From Trypanosoma brucei gambiense DAL972 (taxonomy: Eukaryota > Euglenozoa > Kinetoplastea > Trypanosomatida > Trypanosomatidae), in contig NC_026743.1 in the NCBI RefSeq assembly GCF_000210295.1, positions 1,302,001 to 1,366,000 of the forward strand: 64,000 nucleotides of DNA. Reading direction: 5' to 3'. Under the pieces are notes generated by a model that had not been told where the DNA came from, searched no databases, and saw only the letters and a program-made list of their open reading frames with translations. This document shows, piece by piece, positions 11,301 through 20,441 of the stretch; the stretch's first letter is position 1, and each line of letters opens with the position of its first letter. A program made the position numbers and the translations under genes.

Positions 11301-12483
11301 ACGCCTTCCGCATGGTACATTTGGTCTCCCCTTCTTTGCGGGTGTGTTGGCTCGTTTGTGTAAAGCACCCCACAGAACGAAGTCGCTCTGGTTTCAAGCA
11401 ATTGGAGTGTACTGGGACGCCGTGGAGCACGTCCCTCGCCCACACGTATCCGCCAATACAAGTCATGTTGTGGATAGTAAGAGCCAACTCCGCTTACACG
11501 AGAGGAATGTTCTAACACAACTGCTACTGCCATTACTGCGCTTTAGCGTGTCGACAAGGCAAAAGGAAATGGGATGGTCGTGGATGAGGCGTTGGGACTT
11601 GATGCACAAATCAGATGAACGTGATGTGGAGTATGAAGCACTGAGCGTGTGGGCACGATCGGTGCTTGAGGACCGCTCGGCACTCAACAGGTGTCAACGG
11701 CTGATGGAAAAATATCAATATCAACACATGAGGCAAAAAAACCTACCGATGATACCACCGCTGGAAAATATTCTGTGCGAGGTTGCAGTCAATCATGCTG
11801 ATTGGTGTGCTGCTCTCCACGCACTGGAGACGGTGTTTTGGACACCACAGCGTGGAGGTGACTCTATCACGGCACCACTCCCGCCGCAAGCGGCAACTGC
11901 GGTGCTTCGTATACTTTGCAAGGCACCCACGAACTTGTGCAATACGGCTCGCCGTCTCCGAGAGATTCAGGGAAGCTGCTGGGATTTGCGTTGCGCCAAC
12001 AGTCTGCTTCTATTGTTGGTAAGGCAGAGGCGTTGGCAGCTTGCATTGCAACACGTTGCTGAAATGCTTCCAGTTGTGCAGAACGGCCGCCAAAAGTCTG
12101 ATGTAGTGGGTGGGAATAGCGTCTTCGATATGTGCTTGGAGGGTGATGGCAAGACAGAGCTGGCTTTATTCCTAGTTCATGGGTTGCGGGCGTGCGCAAA
12201 TGGAGGTCGTGCGGAGGAGGCAGCGACGTTGTATGACCTTGTTAAACAATTGACTGGCTTGGAAGCGGTGGTTCGTGTTGCGGACATAAACGTTGAGAGT
12301 AGTGTAACCTATGCTCTAAAGCGGCCGGAAGACATGTTGTTTTTCATGTGCAACCAGAGTGATCAACCACAAGATACACTGGCATGTGACGAAGATGAGC
12401 GAATGCGCATGCTAGTTGGACAAGCGCGTGTTTACTTTCTCCGAGCGATGACTAAGAAAACTCTGCGTTGCAACAGGCGATAA
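8398..12483 (+). CDS. Giant alpha-helical repeat protein, probably mitochondrial PPR-like
   Basis: The frame is open from 8326, but the first real ATG is at 8398, giving 1361 residues. The N terminus is basic with few acidic residues, compatible with a mitochondrial presequence. The body is almost all helical, with repeated patterns such as A-L-x-x-A-G-x-W-x-x-A-L-x-W (near 497) and W-x-L-A-L-Q-H-V (near 1210), the look of degenerate pentatricopeptide or related helical-repeat proteins. Trypanosome mitochondria use many such proteins in RNA processing and mitoribosome assembly. No catalytic domain is visible. The repeat class and location are inference; a search with a PPR profile would settle it. 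Confidence 0.55.
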   Translation: MRVTCVVACGLRSSSSELKRRRIRQLERQYGPAWRYTAGWTSQLSPVGMFDALEVPVFPSNVAQPRELDHVGCASAPRTTVVLRGLVQNGNPRVKDSQPTSVLDENNAYFNPQHDAGTSSSDDPLFEFLRHDDEHSALLLAMWTSLYRCCVHASELSEFLAFRVRWFLHHLIHMRATAAAVRFYHRLLLLGVHLQKKDVSLLLSSLPYEHYVANVDFKGESKKKCSRFRTMRQADTTHVDKKSATNGDKGGTVVFSGDGGTVGEEERLLFASTITSTGADTSCDTSARVCPAGDTCGVESVDFELTPAGSRYLRDQPEWVKRWVLYEASMGNIDLYGEEKATTLRADKYVDSSSVGLDCGDECTPSEVKWAERCIDVVTLLNHLMLLHDGNHLIHRETRKRRVNGKGRSGITLRGEMQRHYWAEALQIAGAFLSARTSRGRERKAEEGQYEVGCSVPPEFRSELCRALVAAGSWKVALRWLKVAEQYRVGFTHSEYARIFLCLAESEPWETSRAAERFVARNMIPLLPEETVCGYASRAMWLAHVCSQRDNRVEECLELMESTSGNLPACVKQSIVYIKLAASLLRVDADRFFAAAALQQFEAASIRLGVFHPAADLSQRHSPPIQLVTRDMASAGSGALLTVQLQDSFVLVSIALPRVVELVSVAAASQEDEVQLATLLADVLYGPNGLWKFFSDVCLVGESKQLTSHRTSEVVRISLYMSLCLLKIGVALCRVVGHERQGVQGNPHLREKHLTLILGLLEESLGAIPARNAVEIKDRRIMLSLVATSAKLTKHVFRQIGVYPCNEKVIFGSFSEETSETVALMLRIHVLLWRRVSSLRRHLQLAAGSALRAVFRPTSELGKHVRGHIPRHQQQELDSMLAYGRLRKYGERRAGAAIATKPKSEARVHSPEDVARIKAVAKTHRVVYALTLQHVNNGAALERDLITYLSRASWDGALTMLHVSLHHLRLPHGTFGLPFFAGVLARLCKAPHRTKSLWFQAIGVYWDAVEHVPRPHVSANTSHVVDSKSQLRLHERNVLTQLLLPLLRFSVSTRQKEMGWSWMRRWDLMHKSDERDVEYEALSVWARSVLEDRSALNRCQRLMEKYQYQHMRQKNLPMIPPLENILCEVAVNHADWCAALHALETVFWTPQRGGDSITAPLPPQAATAVLRILCKAPTNLCNTARRLREIQGSCWDLRCANSLLLLLVRQRRWQLALQHVAEMLPVVQNGRQKSDVVGGNSVFDMCLEGDGKTELALFLVHGLRACANGGRAEEAATLYDLVKQLTGLEAVVRVADINVESSVTYALKRPEDMLFFMCNQSDQPQDTLACDEDERMRMLVGQARVYFLRAMTKKTLRCNRR

Positions 12484-13285
12484 CGGTAATATCGACTTTT
12501 GTATAAATATGAAATGAATCGTATCGACCTCTGCTCCCTTTTATTTTTTTCATACATGCATAATCCGGATAAATATTCCGTAACCTAGCTTTTAGGTGGT
12601 TATTGTCTTGTTTATCGTTCTTAATTATTTTTTTCGTGACAGCGTGTTGACGGACTAAAGCGCTTGCGTACGTCTGCCGTTGCAACTGTTCAAACTAGGA
12701 CTATTGTCCCTCTTTGTGATAAATACACCGGTACGTGAGAAAAAACAAAAAAAGAGGAAGGGCTTGGGGCGGTTGTGAGTTGGTAAATTTGCCAGCAGTC
12801 GTTTGGCAACAATTATTTTACCATGATGTAAATCTTCACGTCCTCACTTGCCTCTTCATCTATGTTTTGGGTGCGCGCTGCGTGTTTGTGCGCGTACGTG
12901 GCACCACAACCCTCGGTTTGAGGCACTCACATTGTTTTCTACTCTTTGTTGGTATATTTGCGTACATATTCTGGTTTCTTTTTTTTTTCCTCTTCTCCTC
13001 CCACGTACGTGGATGTGCGTGTTACATGCTGAGCGCGCGTTTCATATCCTCTTCAACCACTTTTTTATTTTTGTGCTGCAGCAAGGTAAAGCACACGGGA
13101 CAACTAAGGAGGGAAAGTTGGGAAAGGCAACTGTTGTGAGCATAAGAGGGAGAACGGGCAGGGCCAGCACAAGTTCACCGACCCTTCACAGTTTCTCCCA
13201 CCATTGCATCGATTTACCGTAGATTTAAGAGTGGATTATCAATTAATAAAAGGCAGGACGGGAAATATTTCATTAGACGTATTAC
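12484..13285 (+). other. Intergenic region with acceptor
   Basis: A T/C tract (about 12971-13001) and a second short tract end in CAG at 13079-13081, a likely acceptor about 200 bases before the next ATG. Two overlapping frames of 124-134 codons are products of T-rich sequence, start without ATG or lack family features, and are not called. Confidence 0.5.
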
Positions 13286-14131
13286 ATGGCACAATCTTTG
13301 GTGTGGCGGTACTTGGGACCGGAGGACACGCATCGGTGTCTCGATGCGCCTGATGTGCCTTCTGTTCGGAACCTGTTGGTTGAAATTGACGACGGAATGG
13401 ATGGAAAGCTTATCAACTGTCGCAACTACAATAAGGGGCAGCTGATGATTGTGCTAGACATGCTTGCGCATCTAATTGTGTTCACTAAAACATGTTCCAT
13501 GTCGCTAGAGAAGGTTAGTACAATTGTGGGTATTATGCTGGAGTTGCACCGAGAGAGCATGTCGAATCAGTATACACGATCCCAATCGTATCACCGACTG
13601 CGTGAGCTGATGCTACTCCACAGTGTTCCCCGCCCACCGTTCTCATGTGGCATCTTTAGTGTGGCGGATGTACAGCATATAGACGAATATCTCTTATTGT
13701 CTTATTTCCGCCATTACAAAATGTATGTGTACGCTTTCGTGCCTCAGCGTTTAGCGAATATTCACAGCGTTTCCGTCGGGCACAACCACTGTGTACCTCC
13801 TTTAGGACTCCCCGCCCTTACGACAGCGACGCCACGGGCAGAATGGATAGCGAAAGTGGAAGACACACACCGACAGATGGAGGAACGGCAGATGGAAGTG
13901 GAGGATGTGCGGTCTGCTGAATACGAGGAAGAATGGTTGAAACACCGCTACCTTAACGGCACGCACTACAGCGAGGGGTTGAGGGAACAGCTGCAGAGTA
14001 TAAAGAGGGATGTTTCTGATAAAGCACTCAACCAACTGGATTTGATTGAGGCGCGTCTGGTGGAAATAGAGAAGAAGGTGGAGATAGTGCAGCAGCGACA
14101 GGATGGGAAGGGTGGTAAGCGAAAAAAATAG
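13286..14131 (+). CDS. CFAP119: Cilia- and flagella-associated protein CFAP119 (CCDC189, DUF4464 family)
   Basis: The 281-residue product carries the core signature of the CFAP119/CCDC189 family: at about residues 104-155 it reads R-E-L-x-L-L-H-S-V-x-R-P-P-F-S, then I-F-S, then D-E-Y, then S-Y-F-R-H-Y-K-x-Y-x-Y-x-F-x-P-Q, which matches the human protein closely from memory. A helical N-terminal half precedes it and a C-terminal coiled coil (about 230-270) ends in a Lys/Gly-rich tail. The family is axonemal and needed for sperm flagella in mammals, so a role in the trypanosome flagellum is expected. The start ATG at 13286 opens directly onto conserved-looking sequence. The exact axonemal site is not shown by the sequence. 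Confidence 0.8.
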   Translation: MAQSLVWRYLGPEDTHRCLDAPDVPSVRNLLVEIDDGMDGKLINCRNYNKGQLMIVLDMLAHLIVFTKTCSMSLEKVSTIVGIMLELHRESMSNQYTRSQSYHRLRELMLLHSVPRPPFSCGIFSVADVQHIDEYLLLSYFRHYKMYVYAFVPQRLANIHSVSVGHNHCVPPLGLPALTTATPRAEWIAKVEDTHRQMEERQMEVEDVRSAEYEEEWLKHRYLNGTHYSEGLREQLQSIKRDVSDKALNQLDLIEARLVEIEKKVEIVQQRQDGKGGKRKK

Positions 14132-14555
14132 AGGTGCCGGCACCTGGTTTTCTCTTCCTCTTCTTCCCTTACTCATTTGTACGCACAGCATGGATAACCC
14201 AAAGTGCATGTGGTTCATATCAAAGTATCCGGACCACAAAGGGATGGTTGTTGGTGTGTGGTGGTGCTATGTATAAAGTAGAAGGTTTTTTTGGTTGTTT
14301 ATTTCATCTGTTTTGCTCGGATGGACAATCGTTGGATCCAACGTTGGCCCCGGGTGCTGGTAAAGCCAAGGTACAGTGTACACTGCGCAAGGAACCACAA
14401 ACTTCAGTGTTCACTTACTTCCCACCACATATTATGTTTTACTCCCCTCCACTCCTCTCTTCTCCATTGTTATTAACTTTAATTTTCATGTGTTTTTTCT
14501 CTTAACTATTCAAATATCATGAGGTACTGCTGGCAATTTGAAGTAAGGCATTACC
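14132..14555 (+). other. Intergenic region with acceptor
   Basis: The right end is a long pyrimidine-rich stretch (about 14440-14505) followed by AG at 14522-14523, about 30 bases before the next ATG. Nothing else is seen. Confidence 0.5.
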
Positions 14556-16172
14556 ATGGAGCGCGGAGGGCGCTGCCTCTTCAGGAGGTGGAGTACCCGC
14601 GCATTGCCCTCCGTGTCTCACACACTACGGTGTCGTGGAACAATTTCTAACTCAGGTGGGGAGGGAAATGATCCAATCGCTGAACCTCGTCGCGTGCGTC
14701 TGGTGCCGTCTGCACCTCATGGGAACAATTCTTCGGAGCTATTTTCTGTCGGTGTGGATCCCAGAAGTCATACATGTGATCCCGATGATCCATATTCCCA
14801 CATCCAAATATACAGAAAGGACATGGTAGCGGACGCCGGTGGTCGAGCGTTTCAACTAAGTGTTGATGTTCCGTTGAAAAAATTTGTGGACCTCTTCAGT
14901 GATTTCGATGGAAAACGTTGTAAGCTCTGCAACGAAAGCTACATGCAGTGGCATAGTCATAGCAGTGTTATCCCCCACTCAGGGAGGGAGGCACTTATGC
15001 TTGAGATGGTCCGTGCATACTGCGGCCTACCGGAGGATATTGCAAAAATGTGGTGGCATCGACTCAATACGTCGCCCGCGTTCAATCGCATCCCGAAACT
15101 GAGTCATGACAATAGTCACACCAGAAAGCGCAGGTTACAGTACCTTCTGAAATTTCTGAAAGATAGGGACGTGATCCGCGACACATTCAACGTTCACAAC
15201 AGCTCTGGAGCTGCTGGTCGTTCGTGGGAATTCGAACGTCTCGAATGGATTGGGGATAATGTTGTGAAGTATGTGTTTAACGATCGGTTTAATGTCATAT
15301 TTCCTGTGCGTGAGGGCGGCATTCGGGGCCGATTGGGGTACGCGCAATTTATGATAGATGGCAATGATGGCTTGGCACGCGCCTATGACTACTTGGAGCT
15401 TCAGAAGCTGACTCTAAGTGACCGGGTTGTGAGCAAATTCAAGAGCGATGTGGTGGAGACATTGTTTGGTGAACTTCAGCTTTATATTTGGTCTTCAGAG
15501 ACGGACGCCGGCACTACCTGTTACCCACTTCCATTTACTGGCGAGATGTTTTCCCTTCGTGCTCTCGTGTGGCACGTGATGGAGGAGTTGGCACATGTAA
15601 TGTTTATGTATCACGTGGAACACGCGCTTGCGGCTATTCAGCGTGTTGTAAGGGAAAATCAACTGCAATTTATCCGTGCAGATCCTGCACTGCGCGGTCA
15701 TGCGGACCTGCAGAGTGAGTTGGCAAACACGGTTTACGCTAAAAAAGCTGCGTCTGGGCCAAGCAAACTCACGTCGACAAAAGTGTCTCCTGGTGCCCGT
15801 TTCAGGGACGGTGGTGCCTCGTTTTACCACGAAGCGTCGAACTATGATGGTTTCAAACGTGTGTGCACTCTTGGGGGTCTCCTGCCCCGACCATTTTCAC
15901 CCCGTGAGTTGACGTCCACAACGTCTTTTCTTCCTCATTTGCAGGAAGACAGTGCGATGACACGCCGAGTGCCTGTGGACTGGACACGTAAACTTTTTGA
16001 CGATTGCACTGGCAACGCCACGAAGAAACCCGGAGCCGCCAACTTTGTACCATGGCAGGCCGTCACGCCACAGCCCCGTTCTCGTTGCTCTGCAGAGGAG
16101 GCTGGACGATCAACTTCACGCCTGGGTATTCCTGAATTGAAGGACGCACTACTAGTGGCCGAATTAGTTTAG
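14556..16172 (+). CDS. KREN2: RNA-editing RNase III-type endonuclease KREN2 (KREPB3)
   Basis: The 538-residue protein has a basic mitochondrial-type N terminus, a U1-like zinc finger at about 122-141 (C122, C125 with His residues at 133-141) and an RNase III domain. The RNase III signature spans about 225-238 and keeps the acidic residues E227, E230 and D234; the second acidic pair D298 and E301 is also kept. All metal-binding positions of RNase III therefore appear intact, which separates the active editing endonucleases (KREN1-3) from the degenerate KREPB4-8 partners. The size (about 61 kDa) and gene neighbourhood point to KREN2, the nuclease that cuts mRNA at U-insertion sites in one editosome isoform. 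Assignment among KREN1/2/3 rests on size and remembered location; KREN3 is the main alternative. Confidence 0.8.
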   Translation: MERGGRCLFRRWSTRALPSVSHTLRCRGTISNSGGEGNDPIAEPRRVRLVPSAPHGNNSSELFSVGVDPRSHTCDPDDPYSHIQIYRKDMVADAGGRAFQLSVDVPLKKFVDLFSDFDGKRCKLCNESYMQWHSHSSVIPHSGREALMLEMVRAYCGLPEDIAKMWWHRLNTSPAFNRIPKLSHDNSHTRKRRLQYLLKFLKDRDVIRDTFNVHNSSGAAGRSWEFERLEWIGDNVVKYVFNDRFNVIFPVREGGIRGRLGYAQFMIDGNDGLARAYDYLELQKLTLSDRVVSKFKSDVVETLFGELQLYIWSSETDAGTTCYPLPFTGEMFSLRALVWHVMEELAHVMFMYHVEHALAAIQRVVRENQLQFIRADPALRGHADLQSELANTVYAKKAASGPSKLTSTKVSPGARFRDGGASFYHEASNYDGFKRVCTLGGLLPRPFSPRELTSTTSFLPHLQEDSAMTRRVPVDWTRKLFDDCTGNATKKPGAANFVPWQAVTPQPRSRCSAEEAGRSTSRLGIPELKDALLVAELV

Positions 16173-16674
16173 TGATTACATTCCCCACTTTCCGGCTGGC
16201 AAAGTCTGCGTATGTGTGTGGTGAAGATAAGATGTTGTTTGTTTGAGCAAACTTTATACCGTGGTGCGGGAGATCACGACGCCTCGTGTTTATCGTTGCT
16301 ACCGTTTGCACTCGTTTCCCTATGTGATTGGAGTCATGCAAGGCGTTTATCAACTGTCAAGTAAACACCACCTACGCCCAAAGCCCCCTTGATGTCCCCC
16401 CTTTCTTCTTTATGTTCATGTGCCACCGGGTGTGCATCCATTTGCACGCGACGATTTCAAGACAACGGTAACAGTAGCAACAGCTTTATACACCAAAGTG
16501 AGAGAAGGTGCATTACAGGGAAAGGAAGGTAAGGAAACGTTTGATAGATTAATTAGGGCTGCGCGAGAGATTTATTTTTGTCATTTAGCGAGTGCTGAAT
16601 CCGTGGTACAACTTTGATCGTCCAAAGGGAAGTACCAGGCGGATAAATATACGTTTCTTAAATTTTGGTATTAT
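16173..16674 (+). other. Intergenic region with a possible ATG-less frame
   Basis: A pyrimidine tract at about 16385-16411 precedes AG at 16460-16461. A frame open from 16393 to 16617 (75 codons, no in-frame ATG) has a protein-like composition at its end but is short enough to be chance; see findings. Confidence 0.4.
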
Positions 16675-19548
16675 ATGTCACAGAAAGAGGAGAATAGCGT
16701 CAACGGCGATGAGACCAATACAACCCTGCCGCGTGCGGTGTTAAAGACGCGTACAGCGTCTCAGCTCTACAAAGAAGGGGGGAGCGCAGGCACCATGGCG
16801 TCATTTAACTCATTGCCGCAGGTTGAACAGCTGTTATTCAAGGTCCAGGCAGCAGAAATGACCCTTCTCGCAGCACTTGATGTTGCTGAACGAAGTCCTG
16901 AAGATAAGAAAATATTTGGCCATGCCACACTTACCATGGCGGAGAACTACCTCTCGGAAATTATTTCCATCATTCCACACTGCAGTCGCTCCACTGACGC
17001 ACCCCACCTTTCTATCAACAGTTCCGCGATTCAGCGGCTCATTGCGTTGTATGGGGCGTCCGATGATGTCGTTAAGTTTGTCGCGCACCTTTCCACATCG
17101 CAGCCGAGAGTAGCTGAATTATCTCCTCGTGACGTAACAACTGTAGTATACAACATTAGTGAGGTCGCTCGGCTGTTCAAGCAGTCTATGAAAGAGAGTG
17201 GAGAGCAGTGCGGTGTTTTCACCAAATTAACAACAAGCTTACAGCCTTCACCGATGAAGGAAAGTGAATCAGCCGTAGCTGATGAAGGGACTGTTCCTCC
17301 CGCACCAACGGCTGGACGGAAACGAGGCCGACCTTCGCGGAATAAGTCTTCGGATACACCAGCGGAGCCTGGAGCTGAAGGTTCTCCTGAACACGGTACT
17401 TTCGCGGGGGAGGGTGGCGCGGCGGCAAAGGATAAGAGGAAAAAATCTGAGGAGACTTCTTCTCGGAAACCGAAAAGTAACGAAGGAACACCGAGCGGTC
17501 CAAGAAAAATAAGTTATTGTCGCCTACGTGCGCTGACAACCGCGGAAAAGAGAGTCACCACCAGTCTCAACCAGATAGTCCAGCTTCTGGGACATTTATA
17601 TGCTCACCAATACAACGATTTGTTGCCAGTGTTTGGATTTCTTGAGGCACGGGTGAAACAACTGCAAGAAACCATTGATGTGGAGCGTGCTGCCTTTGCA
17701 AAGAAAGATATCGCAACGAGATCCCCAGAGCCTTTCATTGGGGTTTCAGTGCAGTCCATCATAGCTGCAATCCGATCTTCTCTTCACACTTACTCAACGG
17801 AGGAATGGTGTCGGCAAGAATTCGATGAGGACCTGCTTCACCCCGTAGCTCATGCGTGCATGACAGAGGTAAACCGCATTGAGGGCTTCGCAACCGAGCC
17901 TTTTGTAGGAATTACTGCTGAAGCACTAGCTGCAAAAATCGCCACTCGGAAGGCTGCACGCATCAAACTGGAGGAAAAGTGGGAGAAAGAGCGGGAACGT
18001 GCGAGGGAGAAGGAGGAGGCACAGGTTAAATACAACGAAGAACGACGTTGGCTGCGAGCGCGGTTTGGTGATATAGACAAGGCGAGCCTTGTAGAAGACA
18101 CTTCTATAGATAATCCTGCTGTGTCTGCTCCTGTGTACTACAGCGATCTCCCGTTGCAAGATGTGGAATTGTATGAGCGGGCACTTTTTGTTTGGACGAT
18201 GCTTGTGTCCGTTCCTCAAGCTTTGCGTCTTTCACAGATGCCCTTCAATATATTTCTGAAATCTGTTACCACGGGAGTTGGTGGAACTGATACACTGATT
18301 GAGGAAATTGTGAAGTCTTTGTTAGAGGTGCTAGTGGAAAACCTCCGTGCGGGCAACGGCTCACGAATCAACATCAAGGGAAAGTATTGGTTTGACGCCA
18401 TGGTGGAGTTCGTTGCAGTGACAAGTGGAAACCGGAGGAAGCGGGATAACAAGCAGAAAAAGGACATCAAGGAGGAAGAAGAAGAGGAGGAGGAGGAAGA
18501 AGAGGAGGGGGAAGAAACGGAGGATGAGACAGTTGAGGAACAGGAGGAGGATGAAGAAGAGGCGCAGGAAAAAATAGAGGGCAGTACTGACACAGAAAAA
18601 ACCGGTAACGACCGAGAACCCCAGAACTCTGAGGACTTGAAGCAAGATGTGGAAGAGGAAAAAAGTAAGGAAGAGAATGAAGGCGAAAATCTCGCCAACA
18701 TGATCAGGGAGACCATGGAAAACGTGGCTGAGCTCCGCAACATGGCGACGTGGTTTAACATAAACTTACCTGATCGTCTCAACCTCCTGTATTACTTGGT
18801 GTTAGAAGCGCTGCATACTCCCGTGGTGCAGGGCGAAGCCGAAAAGATGCGGAAAAGGTACGAGGAGCAACAGTTGCTCGTTGGAAAGTGCATCAAGGAA
18901 GTTTGTGAGGAGGCATGTAAAGAGTTCAAGGGCCTTGCCAGGAAACTAGCGGTGTCGAAATCTGAAGACGAGGAGCAGTCTGTCGAAGAGAAACGGAAAG
19001 AAATTCTGCAGGAGTGCAGTAACCGCCTCAAAAGTACTGTCGAGGAACAAATAGGGGTACAAGACGGTAAGGATGTTGGTACTATAATCCGTCCCATAGG
19101 CATGGACCGCTACAAGAGAGTGTACTGGCGTTTGCCATTTGATCGCCACATTACGGTTCAAAGTACACAGGCCACAAACTTGGATTTCCCAGCTCTGCGT
19201 GGTGTTACGCATTTGGCGGAGCGCACCTCCCACAGTTTCGCTGGAAACTTGCTTGATGACGATGATTGTGAAACAGGCGTGCAGGTGGGGAGCACTGAAA
19301 GCGCTAGTGCCCAGGGCAGTGCCAATGATCAGATACCTCAGAAGGTTTGGGGAACTGTGCCACTAACCTGCCTGGGTACTTTTATAGAAGGTTTGGATAG
19401 GCGTGGCGTTCGTGAAGGGGAGCTCAGGCGGAACCTGGAGATTTTGCAGCCGTACCTAGCAAGCATGAGCGAAATAACTGGGGGACGCATCACAAGATTC
19501 AGGTCTCAGACCTTCGGTTATCAGAACAAGCTAAGGCTCGAGTTGTGA
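16675..19548 (+). CDS. NLP: DDT/WHIM and AT-hook chromatin protein, probably NLP of the ISWI complex
   Basis: The 957-residue protein is nuclear in character. An AT-hook (G-R-K-R-G-R-P) lies at about 213-222 in a Lys/Ser/Pro-rich linker. Around 490-560 a helical block (L-Y-E-x-A-L-x-V-W-x-x-L-x-x-V-P-x-x-L-x-L-S-x-M-P-F) looks like a DDT domain. A Glu-rich tract at about 597-632 is coded by GAR repeats. At about 805-821 the motif R-P-I-G-x-D-R-Y-K-R-x-Y-W-R-L is the WHIM signature of BAZ/ACF1-type ISWI partners. T. brucei ISWI binds a nucleoplasmin-like protein, NLP, needed to keep VSG expression sites repressed; size, acidic tract, AT-hook and remembered locus fit that protein. DDT and WHIM are what I see; NLP identity is recollection. 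Confidence 0.65.
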   Translation: MSQKEENSVNGDETNTTLPRAVLKTRTASQLYKEGGSAGTMASFNSLPQVEQLLFKVQAAEMTLLAALDVAERSPEDKKIFGHATLTMAENYLSEIISIIPHCSRSTDAPHLSINSSAIQRLIALYGASDDVVKFVAHLSTSQPRVAELSPRDVTTVVYNISEVARLFKQSMKESGEQCGVFTKLTTSLQPSPMKESESAVADEGTVPPAPTAGRKRGRPSRNKSSDTPAEPGAEGSPEHGTFAGEGGAAAKDKRKKSEETSSRKPKSNEGTPSGPRKISYCRLRALTTAEKRVTTSLNQIVQLLGHLYAHQYNDLLPVFGFLEARVKQLQETIDVERAAFAKKDIATRSPEPFIGVSVQSIIAAIRSSLHTYSTEEWCRQEFDEDLLHPVAHACMTEVNRIEGFATEPFVGITAEALAAKIATRKAARIKLEEKWEKERERAREKEEAQVKYNEERRWLRARFGDIDKASLVEDTSIDNPAVSAPVYYSDLPLQDVELYERALFVWTMLVSVPQALRLSQMPFNIFLKSVTTGVGGTDTLIEEIVKSLLEVLVENLRAGNGSRINIKGKYWFDAMVEFVAVTSGNRRKRDNKQKKDIKEEEEEEEEEEEEGEETEDETVEEQEEDEEEAQEKIEGSTDTEKTGNDREPQNSEDLKQDVEEEKSKEENEGENLANMIRETMENVAELRNMATWFNINLPDRLNLLYYLVLEALHTPVVQGEAEKMRKRYEEQQLLVGKCIKEVCEEACKEFKGLARKLAVSKSEDEEQSVEEKRKEILQECSNRLKSTVEEQIGVQDGKDVGTIIRPIGMDRYKRVYWRLPFDRHITVQSTQATNLDFPALRGVTHLAERTSHSFAGNLLDDDDCETGVQVGSTESASAQGSANDQIPQKVWGTVPLTCLGTFIEGLDRRGVREGELRRNLEILQPYLASMSEITGGRITRFRSQTFGYQNKLRLEL
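18471..18516 (+). repeat. GAR-codon low-complexity tract (poly-Glu)
   Basis: A run of GAA/GAG codons within the NLP-like gene encodes an almost pure glutamate stretch. Such purine repeats vary in length by slippage, so allele length differences are likely. Confidence 0.8.
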
Positions 19549-20441
19549 GTTCGTTAATTTTTTTTTTTCGCTTCTCTGTAATTAATTTTTTTTTTTTGTA
19601 CAACGAATTTTCGCTTAATATTTTATGCTTTGGGTGTTAGGAAACCTTCAATTTATCCTTCTCTCCATATACATACGTTTGGACGTAATTGTCTCTTCGC
19701 GTTTCTTATTTATTTGGAGTCATTTCTTCAGCGGACGGTTCAACTTTTCCGCAGCTTGGGGTATATCGCAATGTTCTTATCGATTTGCTTTTTGGCGGGG
19801 ACTGAGATCCGCAGGGGAAAGTTATTGATGAGAAGCATGCGGTACATGACGAGGCGAGTGTTAAATGACAACAGATAAAAGAAGGTAATAGGCAATTAAT
19901 AATGGTGAGGACGATGAGGCCACCGCCTTCTGCCCAAGTATCGTGGCACAACTCTTTCTTTTCTTCTTAAATAATTCTTCTTCAGCCTTATCTTTCACCC
20001 ATGGAAGTGATTCCCTATTTTCTTCACCTCCAACTTACCGTGGTTGGGACAACTCCCGGTGTGTGCGTGAAGGGAAGAAAATGTTGGAATGACTATGGGA
20101 TACTGGATACATAAGGCAGAGAGACAATCAGTGCATTGGATACAGAGTAACGCTCTCGCTCTTTTGCTCCCTGTGACTGAAATGGGCAGAAGAACCTGCG
20201 ACTAAGTTTATGCATGTGTGCGCACCATTTTTTTTTTTCGTATTGATTTGCTTGGTGAGTCCATTTGTTCTCTTCTTTGCACTACCTAAGGGGTATTTCC
20301 CCTTCCTTCTTCCCACTTCCTGCACAAACGTACGGCAATCTTTCTGTTTGTGTTGAGCACTTCCGCTTCAGCAGGCACTTGCATTCTCATTCATTTTTTT
20401 TTCTTCCTTCGTATTTTGGTTTGCTTAACAGTTCGAAGACC
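19549..20441 (+). other. Intergenic region with acceptor for RPL24 copy 1
   Basis: Two T-runs follow the upstream stop (about 19558-19567 and 19588-19598). Near the right end a T/C tract (about 20388-20420) ends in AG at 20430-20431, leaving a 5' UTR of only 10 bases before the RPL24 ATG, as is usual for trypanosome ribosomal protein genes. No other gene is seen. Confidence 0.6.

Noticed and set aside
12735..13222. Two overlapping frames of 124-134 codons
   Set aside because: Hydrophobic runs come from T-tracts, the longer frame starts at GTG, and the splice acceptor at 13080-13081 lies inside them.
18216..18782. 188-codon Ser-rich frame on the - strand
   Set aside because: It is the reverse-strand shadow of the GAR/Glu tract of the NLP-like gene; poly-Ser is the expected artefact.
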